A stretch of DNA of 64,000 nt from Bacteroidales bacterium (GCA_016292015.1 JAEEZY010000027.1:1-64000), one strand, 5' to 3'. Numbered from the stretch's first letter, positions 16,882 through 25,881 are shown. A program made the numbers and translations. Notes: a model not told the origin generated them from the letters alone.

Positions 16882-17472
16882 CTAAAGTTCTATGTGCATG
16901 TTGTTTTCCTGAGCTAGGCGGCGCAGGTTGATGATGGCGTAGCGCATGCGGCCGAGTGCGGTGTTGATGCTCACGCCTGTGCGTGCGGCAATATCCTTGA
17001 AGTCGCACTTGCCATAGTGGCGCAGGATGACCACACGTCGCTGTTCGGGAGGCAGCATACGCACCAGTTTGCGTATGTTGGCGCTGGTTTGTTGGCGTAT
17101 GATGCGGTGCTCCACATCCTCGTCCTGAAGCTTCAGGTTCTGAACCACGTCGAAATCGGGACGATTGGGCACCATAGGCATCTTGTTGCCGCGACGGTAG
17201 TGATCGACGATAAGGTTGTGAGCGATGCGCATGACCCAGTGGATGAACTTGTTTTCATCCTTGTAAACGCCAGAGTTGATGGTAACAATCACCTTAAGGA
17301 AGGTGTCTTGGAACACATCGTCGGCAATTTCCTTATCTTTCACCACCGAGAAGATGTAGCCGTAAACCTTTGCCTGATACCTGGCAAGCAACACCTCAAA
17401 GCAATCGCTGTTGCCGTCCCTGTACCCTTGTATCAGTTCGTTGTCCGTAAGTTTGGAAAGCTTCTTGTCCAT
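16882..17472 (-). CDS. ECF-type RNA polymerase sigma factor
   Basis: A 196-residue sigma-70 family protein with only regions 2 and 4. Region 2 spans about residues 20-95 and includes YGYIFSVVKDKEIADDVFQDTF and WVMRIAHNLIVDHYRR. Region 4 near the C-terminus contains LPPEQRRVVILRHYGKCDFKDIA and a helix-turn-helix in GVSINTALGRMRYAI. It resembles Bacteroidota sigma factors of the SigW type. No anti-sigma gene or SusC/D pair adjoins it, so its signal is unknown. A TATCTTTG element lies 80 bases upstream and a terminator follows, making a monocistronic unit. Confidence 0.9.
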   Translation of the reverse strand: MDKKLSKLTDNELIQGYRDGNSDCFEVLLARYQAKVYGYIFSVVKDKEIADDVFQDTFLKVIVTINSGVYKDENKFIHWVMRIAHNLIVDHYRRGNKMPMVPNRPDFDVVQNLKLQDEDVEHRIIRQQTSANIRKLVRMLPPEQRRVVILRHYGKCDFKDIAARTGVSINTALGRMRYAIINLRRLAQENNMHIEL

Positions 17473-17551
17473 AACTATGTCTTATTGATTCAAAAACTGA
17501 TAGTCGTCTTTTCGATAGGCTAGGTTTTTTGTTTTTGTTTTAATGACTTTG

Positions 17552-17559
17552 CAAAGATA
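17552..17559 (-). promoter_or_regulatory. Bacteroidota -7 element for the ECF sigma gene
   Basis: CAAAGATA on the + strand is TATCTTTG on the - strand, a full match to TAnnTTTG, about 80 bases upstream of the sigma-factor ATG. The match to the primary-sigma consensus suggests housekeeping transcription rather than autoregulation. Confidence 0.6.
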
Positions 17560-17805
17560 GAAGTTTTTTTTGAATTAGCAAAGCTCTACGGACATTTTAT
17601 GTTTTTAGTGTATGGAGGCGACTGTTTATTTTGTTAAAAATCAAAATTTAACATTTCACGTATGCAAAGTTTTGTACAACTTATTGTTGATTAATTCTTT
17701 CCGCATAAACTCCTTTTGCGTCATCCGTTGCGATGAAAAGTCGGTCATAATAAAACCTTTGTTCGGTGCGTTATAGTAGTTTCTCAACAAAAACGCATAA
17801 ATACT
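17560..17805. other. Divergent intergenic region between sigma factor and SulP genes
   Basis: AT-rich, about 245 bases. The - strand promoter of the sigma gene lies at its left edge. I found no full TAnnTTTG octamer for the SulP gene on the + strand; only near matches such as TATGTTTT occur. No open frame looks coding. Confidence 0.5.
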
Positions 17806-19512
17806 ATGAACAAAATATTCGGCAACTTGAAAGGCGACCTCTTCGGAGGACTTACGGCAGGTATTGTGGCCTTGCCCCTCGCCCTCGCATTTGGCATACA
17901 AGCCTTCGGTGGCATCGACAGCCCTGACGCTGCATCCATCGGTGCCCTCGCCGGCTTGGTGGGTGCCACCATGTTAGGCATGTTCGCCGCCATATTCGGT
18001 GGCACGCCCTCGCAGATATCAGGCCCCACAGGTCCTATGACGGTGGTTTCCGCCGCCCTTGTCTCGTCGGCGTGGGCCGCCTCGTCGGGTAGCCTCTCCG
18101 CTGTGCTCATCTCCATGACAATGGCAGCCTTATTCTGCGGTCTCTTCCAGATACTCTTCGGCGTCATCAAGTTGGGCAAATATGTCCGCTACATACCCTA
18201 TCCCGTTCTTTCAGGTTTTATGAGTGGCATAGGTGTCATTATCATCCTGCAGCAGCTCTATCCACTCGTCGGCTTGAAAGGGTCAGGCTCTATGATACAG
18301 CTCTTAGCTGGCTTTCCCACGGCTGTAGCCACGGGCTTTACCCTCGCCGCCCTGCTCCTCGGTGTCGGCACCATACTCATAGTCACCCTTCTTCCACTTC
18401 TCACGAAGAAGGTGCCCGCCACCCTCGTGGCACTCATCGTCATGACTGTGGTTTCGCTTTTCCTCCCGAAAGGCAGCGTCAGCATAATCGGCGACATACC
18501 CGCCGGCCTTCCAAAACCGTTCTTCCTGAACGACAACGTCACCCTTGCCGGCCTCGACTGGCTCTTCATCCTCAAGGCCGCCATCATACCTGGCCTCACC
18601 CTTGCCGGCCTTGGCTCCATCGACACGTTGCTTACCTCAGTGGTGGCCGACAACATCACCAAAACCAAGCACAACTCCAACCGCGAACTCATCGGTCAGG
18701 GTATCGGCAACGCTGTAGCCGGCCTATTCTGCGGTCTTCCTGGCGCCGGTGCCACCATGCGCACGGTGGTCAACGTGCGCTCAGGTGGGCGTACACGCCT
18801 CAGCGGGGTGGTGCATGCGTTGCTCTTGCTGGCCGTCATGCTCGGCCTTGGAAGCTTGGTCAAGTATGTGCCGCTCTCCGTCCTTGCCGGCATCCTGATT
18901 ACCGTCGGCTGGGGCATCATCGACTTCAAAGGGTTCCGCGACCTTTTCAAGATACCGCGAGCCGACGCAGTCGTGCTTATCGTCGTCTTCCTTGTAACCG
19001 TCTTTGTTGACCTGCTCACCGCCGTCGGCATCGGCATGGTGATAGCTTGTGTCCTCTTTATGAAGCGTGCCTCCGACCTGGTCGAAGGGGGCTACAGCAG
19101 CCAGGAGATGACCAACTTCGACAAAGAGAGCCCATGGAACGACGAAGGTGGCATGCCCGACACAGCCAAGCACAGCATCTACATCCAGCGACTCAACGGT
19201 CCTATCTTTTTCGGTACCATCAACAAGTTCAAGCAAGTGATGACCGATGTGCCTGTCGATGCCAAGATAGTCATCATCCGCATGCGCCTGGTGAGCTTTA
19301 TGGATCAGTCGGGCCTCTATGCTATGGAGACCGCCATCAAGGAGATACAGGATCGTGGCGCCACGGTGCTTATGACCATCATCCAGCCGCAACCTATGTA
19401 CATGCTGCGCCGAATGAACGTCATACCCGCCATCGTACCCGAAGACCACACTTTCAAGACCTTCGAAGACTGCACCGACTACCTCCGCCAGATCACCAGC
19501 CAGAAATCCTGA
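17806..19512 (+). CDS. SulP-family anion transporter with STAS domain
   Basis: A 568-residue inner-membrane transporter of the SLC26/SulP family. The N-terminal NKIFGNLKGDLFGGLTAGIVALPLALAFG is the family signature of the first helix. The GGTPSQISGPTGPMTVV block belongs to the substrate-binding half helices, and about 12-14 membrane segments end near residue 410. The last 120 residues form a STAS domain with LVSFMDQSGLYAMETAI. Members carry sulfate, bicarbonate or dicarboxylates; the substrate here is not determined, and no carbonic anhydrase or sulfate-assimilation gene adjoins it. Confidence 0.92.
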   Translation: MNKIFGNLKGDLFGGLTAGIVALPLALAFGIQAFGGIDSPDAASIGALAGLVGATMLGMFAAIFGGTPSQISGPTGPMTVVSAALVSSAWAASSGSLSAVLISMTMAALFCGLFQILFGVIKLGKYVRYIPYPVLSGFMSGIGVIIILQQLYPLVGLKGSGSMIQLLAGFPTAVATGFTLAALLLGVGTILIVTLLPLLTKKVPATLVALIVMTVVSLFLPKGSVSIIGDIPAGLPKPFFLNDNVTLAGLDWLFILKAAIIPGLTLAGLGSIDTLLTSVVADNITKTKHNSNRELIGQGIGNAVAGLFCGLPGAGATMRTVVNVRSGGRTRLSGVVHALLLLAVMLGLGSLVKYVPLSVLAGILITVGWGIIDFKGFRDLFKIPRADAVVLIVVFLVTVFVDLLTAVGIGMVIACVLFMKRASDLVEGGYSSQEMTNFDKESPWNDEGGMPDTAKHSIYIQRLNGPIFFGTINKFKQVMTDVPVDAKIVIIRMRLVSFMDQSGLYAMETAIKEIQDRGATVLMTIIQPQPMYMLRRMNVIPAIVPEDHTFKTFEDCTDYLRQITSQKS

Positions 19513-19614
19513 CCCTCAGCCACGCTGCCTCCTCATCACGGTTCCTGACACCGATGTCCGGCCTTGCGTTTGTGTACTCATGGGCATCGCATGAGGAGTG
19601 ATAATAAAAAAACC

Positions 19615-20154
19615 ATGACCGACACTATGACACCGGAGCAGCGGCATCGTTGCATGTCGCGCATACGAAGCAAGGCTACCAAGCCCGAGCTGAAGGTGCG
19701 TAGATGGCTGTGGAACCATGGGTATCGCTATCGTTTGAACGTCAGAAGTGTGCCAGGCAAGCCCGACATCGTGATGCGCCCCTACCGCACGGCGATTTTC
19801 GTGAATGGGTGTTTTTGGCATGGGCATGGGGTGCGTATGAATGACGTACAAATCGCCAATTCGGAGTGTTGCAAGATTCCCAACACCAACCGCGCTTTCT
19901 GGGTGAACAAAATCATGAGGAACAGGGAGCGTGACCAAGAGAACTACCGCGTTCTGCAGCAGAACGGCTGGCATGTGATTGTCATCTGGGAGTGTGAGCT
20001 GAAGGCTTCGGTCATGGAACAAACCATGCGCAGTGTAGAGCTGCAGCTCAACGAGAACCTCCTGTCGCTCTACCGCCACACCCCTAAGCCCTATACGCTC
20101 GACGAAGAGCAGCCCTCGTCGCTGGCTGCCGAAGGGATGGAGGAGTGGAGATAG
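19615..20154 (+). CDS. vsr: Very short patch repair (Vsr) endonuclease, orphan
   Basis: DNA mismatch endonuclease that nicks next to T:G mismatches arising from deaminated 5-methylcytosine. The 179-residue protein has the family blocks MSRIRSKATKPE, YRLNVRSVPGKPDIV (catalytic Asp), FVNGCFWHGHG (catalytic His residues), TNRAFWVNKI and GWHVIVIWECEL. I prefer the ATG at 19615 (MTDTMTPEQRHRCMS), since homologues begin here; an in-frame ATG at 19564 adds 17 unconvincing residues. No cytosine methyltransferase is encoded anywhere in the window, which is unusual because vsr normally accompanies dcm or a restriction-modification system. Confidence 0.9.
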   Translation: MTDTMTPEQRHRCMSRIRSKATKPELKVRRWLWNHGYRYRLNVRSVPGKPDIVMRPYRTAIFVNGCFWHGHGVRMNDVQIANSECCKIPNTNRAFWVNKIMRNRERDQENYRVLQQNGWHVIVIWECELKASVMEQTMRSVELQLNENLLSLYRHTPKPYTLDEEQPSSLAAEGMEEWR

Positions 20155-20228
20155 TGAAAGCAGACGGCGCATATCGGCAGGGAGAAATCGGCACCACCCA
20201 TAAAAGTTGTTTGAAAAATGCGGAAGGT

Positions 20229-20260
20229 TTGTTGTAATTCGCATTATTTTTGTATCTTCG
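20229..20260 (+). promoter_or_regulatory. Promoter of the thioesterase-symporter unit
   Basis: TTTGTTG around 20229-20235 and TATCTTCG at 20253-20260 lie at the spacing of the -33 and -7 elements; the -7 differs from TAnnTTTG at one position. It precedes the ATG at 20297 by 36 bases. Confidence 0.5.
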
Positions 20261-20296
20261 CTACTTGAAACAAGGGTATTTTTATAGGTTAATCCA

Positions 20297-20698
20297 ATGA
20301 ATATACAAGACATACTGAATAGCACCGACCGCTTCGCTTCCAATGCTGGCTGCCGCATCACCGAGGTGGATGAGCACCACGCTGTCGCAGAGATGACAGT
20401 GACCAAAGACCACCTGAACGGAGGCAACATCTGTCAAGGCGGTGCGCTCTTCACACTGGCCGACCTGGCGATGGCGGCACTGATGAACCGAGAGGGAGAC
20501 CTCACGCTGGGCATAAACTACAACATCATGTTCGTCTCGGGCGCGAAGGCGGGCGACCGTCTGCGCGCTGAAGCGATACACGTAGCCGACCACAAGAAGA
20601 TCCCTTCGGCCGAAGTGCGCATCACCGACCAGGAGGGCCGTCTCGTATGCCACATGACCGGCATGGGCTACCGCAAAGCCGACCGTCTGCCTCAGTAA
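20297..20698 (+). CDS. PaaI-family hotdog thioesterase
   Basis: A 133-residue single hotdog-fold domain, predicted to hydrolyse acyl-CoA thioesters in the cytoplasm. The HLNGGNICQGGALFTLADLAM segment is the PaaI/YbgC-like block, in which HxN-GxxHGG is the usual form; here CQGG replaces the HGG histidine, as happens in some relatives. The rest of the fold is full-length for the family. It lies 15 bp upstream of the symporter gene and may be co-transcribed with it, but no pathway link is evident. Confidence 0.85.
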   Translation: MNIQDILNSTDRFASNAGCRITEVDEHHAVAEMTVTKDHLNGGNICQGGALFTLADLAMAALMNREGDLTLGINYNIMFVSGAKAGDRLRAEAIHVADHKKIPSAEVRITDQEGRLVCHMTGMGYRKADRLPQ

Positions 20699-20713
20699 AC
20701 CCCCCAAAAACCG

Positions 20714-21949
20714 ATGAAACTGCTAAGAAGAAAACCGTCGCTCACCACCCAGATCGCCCTCGCGCTGCTGCTCGCGGTGGTGGCGGGCATGCTGCTGCAA
20801 CATCAAGCCGACTTCGTCAACGGATATATCAAACCCATAGGCACCATCTTCCTCAACCTGCTGAAGTTTATCGTGGTGCCGCTGGTGCTCTTCTCCATCA
20901 TGGCGGGCATCCTCTCGATGAACGACGTGAAGAAGGTGGGCTCGCTGGGGTTGCGCGCCCTGCTCTACTTTATGGTGACGACCCTCTTCGCGGTCACCTT
21001 GGGCTTGGTGGTGCCGAGCCTTCTGAGAGGGGTTATACCGCTCATACATATCGCTCCCGAATCGGCGGGTGGGGCCGCCGAGGTGCAGCGACTCTCGGTG
21101 ATGGATCAGGTGGTCAACATGTTTCCCAGCAATATCATAGAGCCGTTAGTCAAGATGGAGATGATGCCGGTCATCGTGATAGCGCTCTTCTTCGGCATCG
21201 CTATGGTGCATGTGGGCGAGAAGGGCGAGATGGCGCGGAAGGTGACGCTGAGCCTCAACGAGGTGGTGGGCAAGGTGCTGGGATATATCATGGCGTTGGC
21301 GCCCCTCGGGGTGTTCTGTATGCTGACGCCTGTGGTGGTGGACAACGGACCTTCGGTGCTGGCTTCCTACGCTGCGTTGCTGGGGTTGGCTTACCTCTGC
21401 TTCTTCATCCACGCGGCGGTGGTTTACAGCTCGGCGGTGGGGCTGCTGGGCAAGATGTCGCCGTTGAAGTTTTACAAAGGTTTGCAACCCGCTATGCTTT
21501 TCGCTTTCTCGAGCGACTCGTCGGTGGCGACGCTGCCCTACACGATGCAATGTACCGAAAAGATGGGGGTGAGCAAGGATACTGGCCGATTCGTGCTCTC
21601 GCTGGGCGCCACAATCAACATGGACGGGGTGGCCATATACCTGGGTGTGGCTTCGGTGTTCATGGCGCAATGCTGCGGGATAGAGCTCACGATGGGTCAG
21701 TATCTGGCTATCGCCTTCGCCTCGACGGTGGCTTCTATCGGCACACCCGGAATCCCGGGTGGAAGCCTGGCGCTGATGGCTATGGTGTTCGCTTCGGCGG
21801 GCATCCCGGTGGAGTGTGTGGCTGTGGCGGCGGGCATCGACCGCATCATAGATATGGGAAGGACGGTGATGTCAGTGACCGGCGACGCCTCCTGCGCCGT
21901 AGTGATGCAACGTCTCGTAGGAAGAAATGAAGAACGAATAAAACAATAA
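20714..21949 (+). CDS. Dicarboxylate/amino acid:cation symporter (DAACS family)
   Basis: An inner-membrane secondary transporter of 411 residues related to GltP and DctA. It has the family order of eight helices and two re-entrant loops, with the serine-rich hairpin FSSDSSVATLP, the NMDGVAIYLGVASVFMAQ helix (the NMDGT-like cation site) and the GTPGIPGG loop before the last helix. Na+ or H+ drives uptake of glutamate, aspartate or C4-dicarboxylates; the exact substrate is not readable. It is followed after 4 bp by a Pmp3-type peptide gene. Confidence 0.92.
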   Translation: MKLLRRKPSLTTQIALALLLAVVAGMLLQHQADFVNGYIKPIGTIFLNLLKFIVVPLVLFSIMAGILSMNDVKKVGSLGLRALLYFMVTTLFAVTLGLVVPSLLRGVIPLIHIAPESAGGAAEVQRLSVMDQVVNMFPSNIIEPLVKMEMMPVIVIALFFGIAMVHVGEKGEMARKVTLSLNEVVGKVLGYIMALAPLGVFCMLTPVVVDNGPSVLASYAALLGLAYLCFFIHAAVVYSSAVGLLGKMSPLKFYKGLQPAMLFAFSSDSSVATLPYTMQCTEKMGVSKDTGRFVLSLGATINMDGVAIYLGVASVFMAQCCGIELTMGQYLAIAFASTVASIGTPGIPGGSLALMAMVFASAGIPVECVAVAAGIDRIIDMGRTVMSVTGDASCAVVMQRLVGRNEERIKQ

Positions 21950-21953
21950 GACA

Positions 21954-22106
21954 ATGTCATTCTGGAGAGTGCTTTTAGCCATCATTTTCCCGCCGTTGGC
22001 AGTGATCGACCGCGGGTGCGGCTCGTTTCTCATAGTCCTTATCCTCACATGTGCCGGATGGGTGCCCGGGGTTATTGCGGCTTTGGTGATTTTGAACAAG
22101 AATTGA
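21954..22106 (+). CDS. Pmp3/YqaE-type small membrane protein (UPF0057)
   Basis: A 50-residue hydrophobic peptide. The order of features matches the Pmp3/YqaE family: first helix RVLLAIIFPPLAVI, a polar turn DRGCGSF, then second helix LIVLILTCAGWVPGVIAALVI and a short KN end. Family members are stress-linked plasma-membrane proteolipids, tied to membrane potential or salt response in yeast and plants. It begins 4 bp after the symporter stop and ends 13 bp before a lipoprotein gene, so all are probably on one transcript. Confidence 0.88.
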   Translation: MSFWRVLLAIIFPPLAVIDRGCGSFLIVLILTCAGWVPGVIAALVILNKN

Positions 22107-22119
22107 TAAATAAACAACA

Positions 22120-23043
22120 ATGAAAAAAATAGCTTTTATCGTTGCGGCGGCCTTGCTTATGGTGGCTTGCAACAATAATGAGGAAAAGCAGCTCAAGGAA
22201 AGGGCTGCGGAACTGTGTAAGTATATCCCCGACCACGAGCTGCTCGAGCAGTCGCGCGACTATATGACCGAGGACTTCTACGCTGTGTTGGACACTATGT
22301 TTAACCTCCTGCCGGAATTCGAAGCGCTCGACCACGAATGGCTCTACTACTTCGTGACGGGCAACGGCGGCACGATAGCCGACTTCGAGGTGGTTGGCGT
22401 CGAGCTGACCGACAAAACCCACGCTGTGGCCACTATCAACGTGCGACAAAAGTGGGAGGACGGCTCGTTTGACCCCATGTCGGACATTGAGGAGCACAAA
22501 CTCGCTATGGAGAAGGTGAACGGAGCATGGCTCATATCCGACTTCGACGGGCACAAGGCCGACTGCGTCCGACATATAGCCATCAACCGCGATGAGCAGG
22601 CGGTGCGCAGCGCCATCGGCGAATATCTAGTGAGCGAGATTGGCGAGCTCTACGCCAAAGGCGAGCTCTGCATCCCGACGATGGTAATGATACACGAAGA
22701 GGAGGGGCTCTTTATGGGCGACTTCTGGGTGATGTGGTACAACGTAGAGGGCGACACGCTGAAATGTGTCTCCGGAGGCAATCATGCAGGTGCAATGACT
22801 TTGAACAAGGAGGGCGGCAAATACAAGGTTACCGGCTTCGAACAGACGGTGGACGGTGCTGGCAACATAGCCAGCGCCAAGCGAATATTTGGCAGCTACT
22901 ACGACATCTACGAGAACATCCACTCCAACGAACAGGTACGCGAAGCCGTACGCAACGAGCAACTGGGAGTGTACGTGCGCAGCCACAACATGAAGGTGCA
23001 TTATTACCAAGATTACGGATGGCCGGCAGTGGAGATAAGATGA
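22120..23043 (+). CDS. Lipoprotein of unknown function
   Basis: A 307-residue protein with a signal peptide and lipobox LMVAC (Cys17), so it is predicted to be anchored to a membrane on the periplasmic or outer face. The mature region is acidic with a beta-rich pattern; two similar halves may exist (a YYFVTGNGGTIADFEVVGVEL part and a later WYNVEGDTLKCVSGG part), reminiscent of NTF2-like or DUF3828-like folds, but I do not recognise the family. Its stop overlaps the Nudix gene start (ATGA), suggesting coupling. Confidence 0.7.
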   Translation: MKKIAFIVAAALLMVACNNNEEKQLKERAAELCKYIPDHELLEQSRDYMTEDFYAVLDTMFNLLPEFEALDHEWLYYFVTGNGGTIADFEVVGVELTDKTHAVATINVRQKWEDGSFDPMSDIEEHKLAMEKVNGAWLISDFDGHKADCVRHIAINRDEQAVRSAIGEYLVSEIGELYAKGELCIPTMVMIHEEEGLFMGDFWVMWYNVEGDTLKCVSGGNHAGAMTLNKEGGKYKVTGFEQTVDGAGNIASAKRIFGSYYDIYENIHSNEQVREAVRNEQLGVYVRSHNMKVHYYQDYGWPAVEIR

Positions 23044-23429
23044 AGCAGATAGTGGTTGTGGCCGCCATTATCAGGAAAGGCGACAAAATCTTCGCCACCC
23101 AGAGGGGTTACGGCGACTGGAAAGACTGGTGGGAGTTTCCTGGCGGGAAGATGGAAGCGGGCGAGTCGCCGGAAGAGGCGCTGAAGAGGGAGATAAGCGA
23201 GGAACTCTCGGCGGAGATAGATGTGGAGCGGTTTATGACGACCGTAGAATACGACTACCCTGTGTTTCACCTTACGATGCATTGCTATCTCTGCTCGCTG
23301 GCAAGCGACTCGCTACACCTCAACGAGCACGAGGCCGCCCGATGGCTCTCGGCCAACCAGCTAGACTCGGTAAGATGGCTCCCAGCCGACAAAGGGTTGC
23401 TGCCAGAGTTGCGGTCGTTGATTAGTTGA
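23040..23429 (+). CDS. MutT-like Nudix hydrolase
   Basis: A 129-residue Nudix protein that most resembles (deoxy)nucleoside triphosphate pyrophosphohydrolases of the MutT group, which clear 8-oxo-dGTP or other aberrant nucleotides. The Nudix box begins GGKMEAGESPEEALKREISE and continues EEL, satisfying GX5EX7REUXEEXGU apart from Ser at the last Gly. KQIVVVAAIIRKGDKIFATQR is the typical N-terminal strand. I start at the ATG at 23040, which overlaps the preceding stop by 4 bp; longer in-frame sequence lies inside the lipoprotein gene. Confidence 0.88.
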   Translation: MKQIVVVAAIIRKGDKIFATQRGYGDWKDWWEFPGGKMEAGESPEEALKREISEELSAEIDVERFMTTVEYDYPVFHLTMHCYLCSLASDSLHLNEHEAARWLSANQLDSVRWLPADKGLLPELRSLIS

Positions 23430-23485
23430 CATACTATAGTTGAAAATTGGGCGGTTGAGGGGTGCGCCATGTTAATATTTATCTG

Positions 23486-23493
23486 TAATTTTG
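23486..23493 (+). promoter_or_regulatory. Bacteroidota -7 element for trpS
   Basis: TAATTTTG matches TAnnTTTG and lies 60 bases before the trpS ATG. The -33 element is not clear. No leader-peptide run of Trp codons or T-box structure is visible in the leader. Confidence 0.5.
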
Positions 23494-23552
23494 CATCTAA
23501 ATCGAGAATAGAGAGTGCCCGCATGGGCAATTAAAGTGAAAACTGAAACATT

Positions 23553-24554
23553 ATGAAAAATAGAGACATTGTGTGCAGCGGCATCCGTCCGACTGGAAAC
23601 CTGCATCTGGGAAACTACTTCGGCGCTCTGCGCAACTTCGTGAAGATGCAAGAGGAATACGACTGCTATTTCTTCATCGCAGATTACCATTCGCTGACGA
23701 CACATCCGACGCCCGGAAGCATCTACGGCGACGCCCGCAAGATCATGGCGGCCTACCTCGCCGCAGGACTTGACCCGGAGAAGGCTACGGTATATCTGCA
23801 GAGCGACCTGCCGGAGACGGTTGAGTTGTATCTTTTCTTCAACATGAACGCTTACCTAGGCGAGCTGGAGAGGGTGACCTCGTTCAAAGACAAAGTGCGC
23901 CAGAACCCGAACAACGTGAACGCAGGCCTGCTGACCTACCCGACGCTGATGGCGGCGGACATACTGATACACAAAGCCAACAAGGTGCCTGTAGGCAAGG
24001 ACCAGGAACAACATCTGGAGATGACGAGGGTGTTCGCACAGCGCTTCAACAACATGTATGGAAAGGAGGTGTTCCCCCTGCCGCAGGCCATAGGGTCGTC
24101 CACGGGGTTGGTGAAGATTCCGGCATTGAACGGTGCCGGCAAGATGGGTAAGAGCGAAGGTGAGGCCAGCACCATCTTCCTTACCGACGAAGACGCGGTG
24201 ATACGCAAAAAGGTGATGAAGGCGAAGAGCGACAGCGGCCCTACGGAGAGGAACCAGAAGAAGCCAGAAGAGATAGAGAACCTCTTCGCGCTGATGAGTG
24301 CGGTGTCGTCGCCCGAGGCGGTGGCTCACTTCGACGAGCTGTACAACAGCTGCCAGATACGCTACGGCGACATGAAGAAACAGCTGGCCGAGGATATGGT
24401 GGCTTTTGTGGCACCCATAAGAGAGCGTATCGCTGAATATTTGGCCGACGAGGTGGGAATGGCCAAGATTCTTGACAGAGGAAAAGAAAAAGCCCGCGAG
24501 AGCGCACGGAAAACCATCGATGAGGTGAGACGTACAATAGGATACAGGGATTAG
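23553..24554 (+). CDS. trpS: Tryptophan--tRNA ligase
   Basis: Class Ic aminoacyl-tRNA synthetase charging tRNA-Trp, 333 residues, the usual compact length. It begins IVCSGIRPTGNLHLGNYFG, containing the HIGH-type motif as HLGN, and has the KMSKS loop as KMGKS (197-201). The VGKDQEQHLEMTR block contributes to adenylate and Trp recognition. It appears to be a single-gene unit behind its own promoter. Confidence 0.95.
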   Translation: MKNRDIVCSGIRPTGNLHLGNYFGALRNFVKMQEEYDCYFFIADYHSLTTHPTPGSIYGDARKIMAAYLAAGLDPEKATVYLQSDLPETVELYLFFNMNAYLGELERVTSFKDKVRQNPNNVNAGLLTYPTLMAADILIHKANKVPVGKDQEQHLEMTRVFAQRFNNMYGKEVFPLPQAIGSSTGLVKIPALNGAGKMGKSEGEASTIFLTDEDAVIRKKVMKAKSDSGPTERNQKKPEEIENLFALMSAVSSPEAVAHFDELYNSCQIRYGDMKKQLAEDMVAFVAPIRERIAEYLADEVGMAKILDRGKEKARESARKTIDEVRRTIGYRD

Positions 24555-24594
24555 TTTTTAGTTTCAAGTTGACCGCTAACCACCAAGAACAGTT

Positions 24595-25881
24595 TTGAAT
24601 CGTTTTAATTATCATATAATGCTGATTGCCGCCATGTTTGTTTGTGGTGGTATATCGGCGCAGAGTGTCGAGAATACGGTGAAAGAATGTAAGCACGCCA
24701 AGATCAATCTTTCAGCCAACATTCTTAAGTACGACACCGCGTCGTCGTCGATGAAGTCTTTCTTCGACAAATGGAACTCTCTGCAGCAGAACGGGCGCGG
24801 ACGCGTGAGCATCATGCACATCGGAGGCTCACATGTGCAGGCGGGCACCATGAGTCACCGCATCCGTCGCCATCTGGTGAAAAGAGCGGGTGTGTCCGAC
24901 CGAGGACTTGTATTCCCCTACTCAGCGGCTGCCAAATGCAACAATCCCGCCGACTACCGCATAAGCTGCAAAGAGAAGATGGGGTTGACGCGCAACGTGT
25001 ATAAGGAACCGCAGAAGGAGTTGGGTTTGTGTGGCATCGCCGTCACTGCCGCCGACACCTTCTCGGTGATACGCTACTGGAACAACGACAGCACCATCGA
25101 CTGGCATACCGACCGTATAGTGCTGCTCGGCTACTCGCCCGAAGGGGTGGTGCCGCTGTTGAGAGTCGAGGACCGCGAGGTGTGGCCATCTTATGTGGAT
25201 GAGGAGACGCGTCGTTTTGTGTTTAACCTGCACAACGAAGTAGATTCGTTTGCAGTGGTGCTGAACTGCGACTCGTTGCACACCTTCACCCTCACTGGCA
25301 TCTATCTTGGCAACAAGCGGTCGGGAGTCACCCTCCACTCTGTGGGTGTGAACGGAGCAGCGGTGCCCGACTACCTGCAGAAATGCCCATACCTGACAGA
25401 AGACCTGAAGATGGTGCGTCCCGATATGGTGGTTTTCGGCATCGGTATCAACGACGCCGCCTCCAAAGACTTCGACACAGCGGTGTTCCGCCAGAACTAC
25501 CTTTCACTCTGCAAAGCCATACGCGAGGTGTCGCCCGACTGTGCCTTCGTGTTCATCACCAACAACGACAGTTTCAAGCGAGTGAAGCGTAAGGTGTATC
25601 ACGTGAACCGCAACGGATTGCTGGCGCGTGAGGTCTTCTATCGCTTGGCCAAAGACACCGATGGGGCTGTGTGGGATCAGTTCGAGATTATGGGCGGGCT
25701 TGAGTCGATGGACAAATGGCGCCTCGACAAACTTGCCCAGAACGACCGCATACACTTCACGCGTGCCGGCTACGAGTTGCTGGGCGACCTCTTCGTCGAA
25801 GCATTTTTCAAGGCTGCCGGACAGAAATCTGTCGCCGGAAACAAAACCAGCGTAGGAAAATATTCGCCGATAGACCAATAA
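24595..25881 (+). CDS. SGNH/GDSL-type hydrolase partner of MBOAT acyltransferase
   Basis: A 428-residue exported protein. The SGNH fold is shown by block I GGSHVQ (S79), where GDS is normally expected, block III FGIGINDAAS (N286) and block V NDRIHFT (D384, H387). Such proteins usually move acyl groups onto or off surface glycans together with an MBOAT protein, whose gene follows after 43 bp. I start at TTG 24595: it gives MNRFNYHIMLIAAMFVCGGISA, a normal signal peptide, while the first ATG (24619) would remove its polar N-region. The predicted mature N-terminus is Gln23. A paralogue with the canonical GDS is at 55863-57326. Confidence 0.82.
   Translation: MNRFNYHIMLIAAMFVCGGISAQSVENTVKECKHAKINLSANILKYDTASSSMKSFFDKWNSLQQNGRGRVSIMHIGGSHVQAGTMSHRIRRHLVKRAGVSDRGLVFPYSAAAKCNNPADYRISCKEKMGLTRNVYKEPQKELGLCGIAVTAADTFSVIRYWNNDSTIDWHTDRIVLLGYSPEGVVPLLRVEDREVWPSYVDEETRRFVFNLHNEVDSFAVVLNCDSLHTFTLTGIYLGNKRSGVTLHSVGVNGAAVPDYLQKCPYLTEDLKMVRPDMVVFGIGINDAASKDFDTAVFRQNYLSLCKAIREVSPDCAFVFITNNDSFKRVKRKVYHVNRNGLLAREVFYRLAKDTDGAVWDQFEIMGGLESMDKWRLDKLAQNDRIHFTRAGYELLGDLFVEAFFKAAGQKSVAGNKTSVGKYSPIDQ

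Noticed and set aside
19529..19598. Inverted repeat CTCCTCAT / ATGAGGAG between the SulP and vsr genes as a terminator
   Set aside because: The loop would be 54 nt, and the smaller internal hairpin has only a 6-bp stem, so a terminator call is not supported.
19516..20430. 304-codon - strand frame opposite vsr
   Set aside because: It is antisense to a well-supported Vsr gene and its product has no recognisable features.
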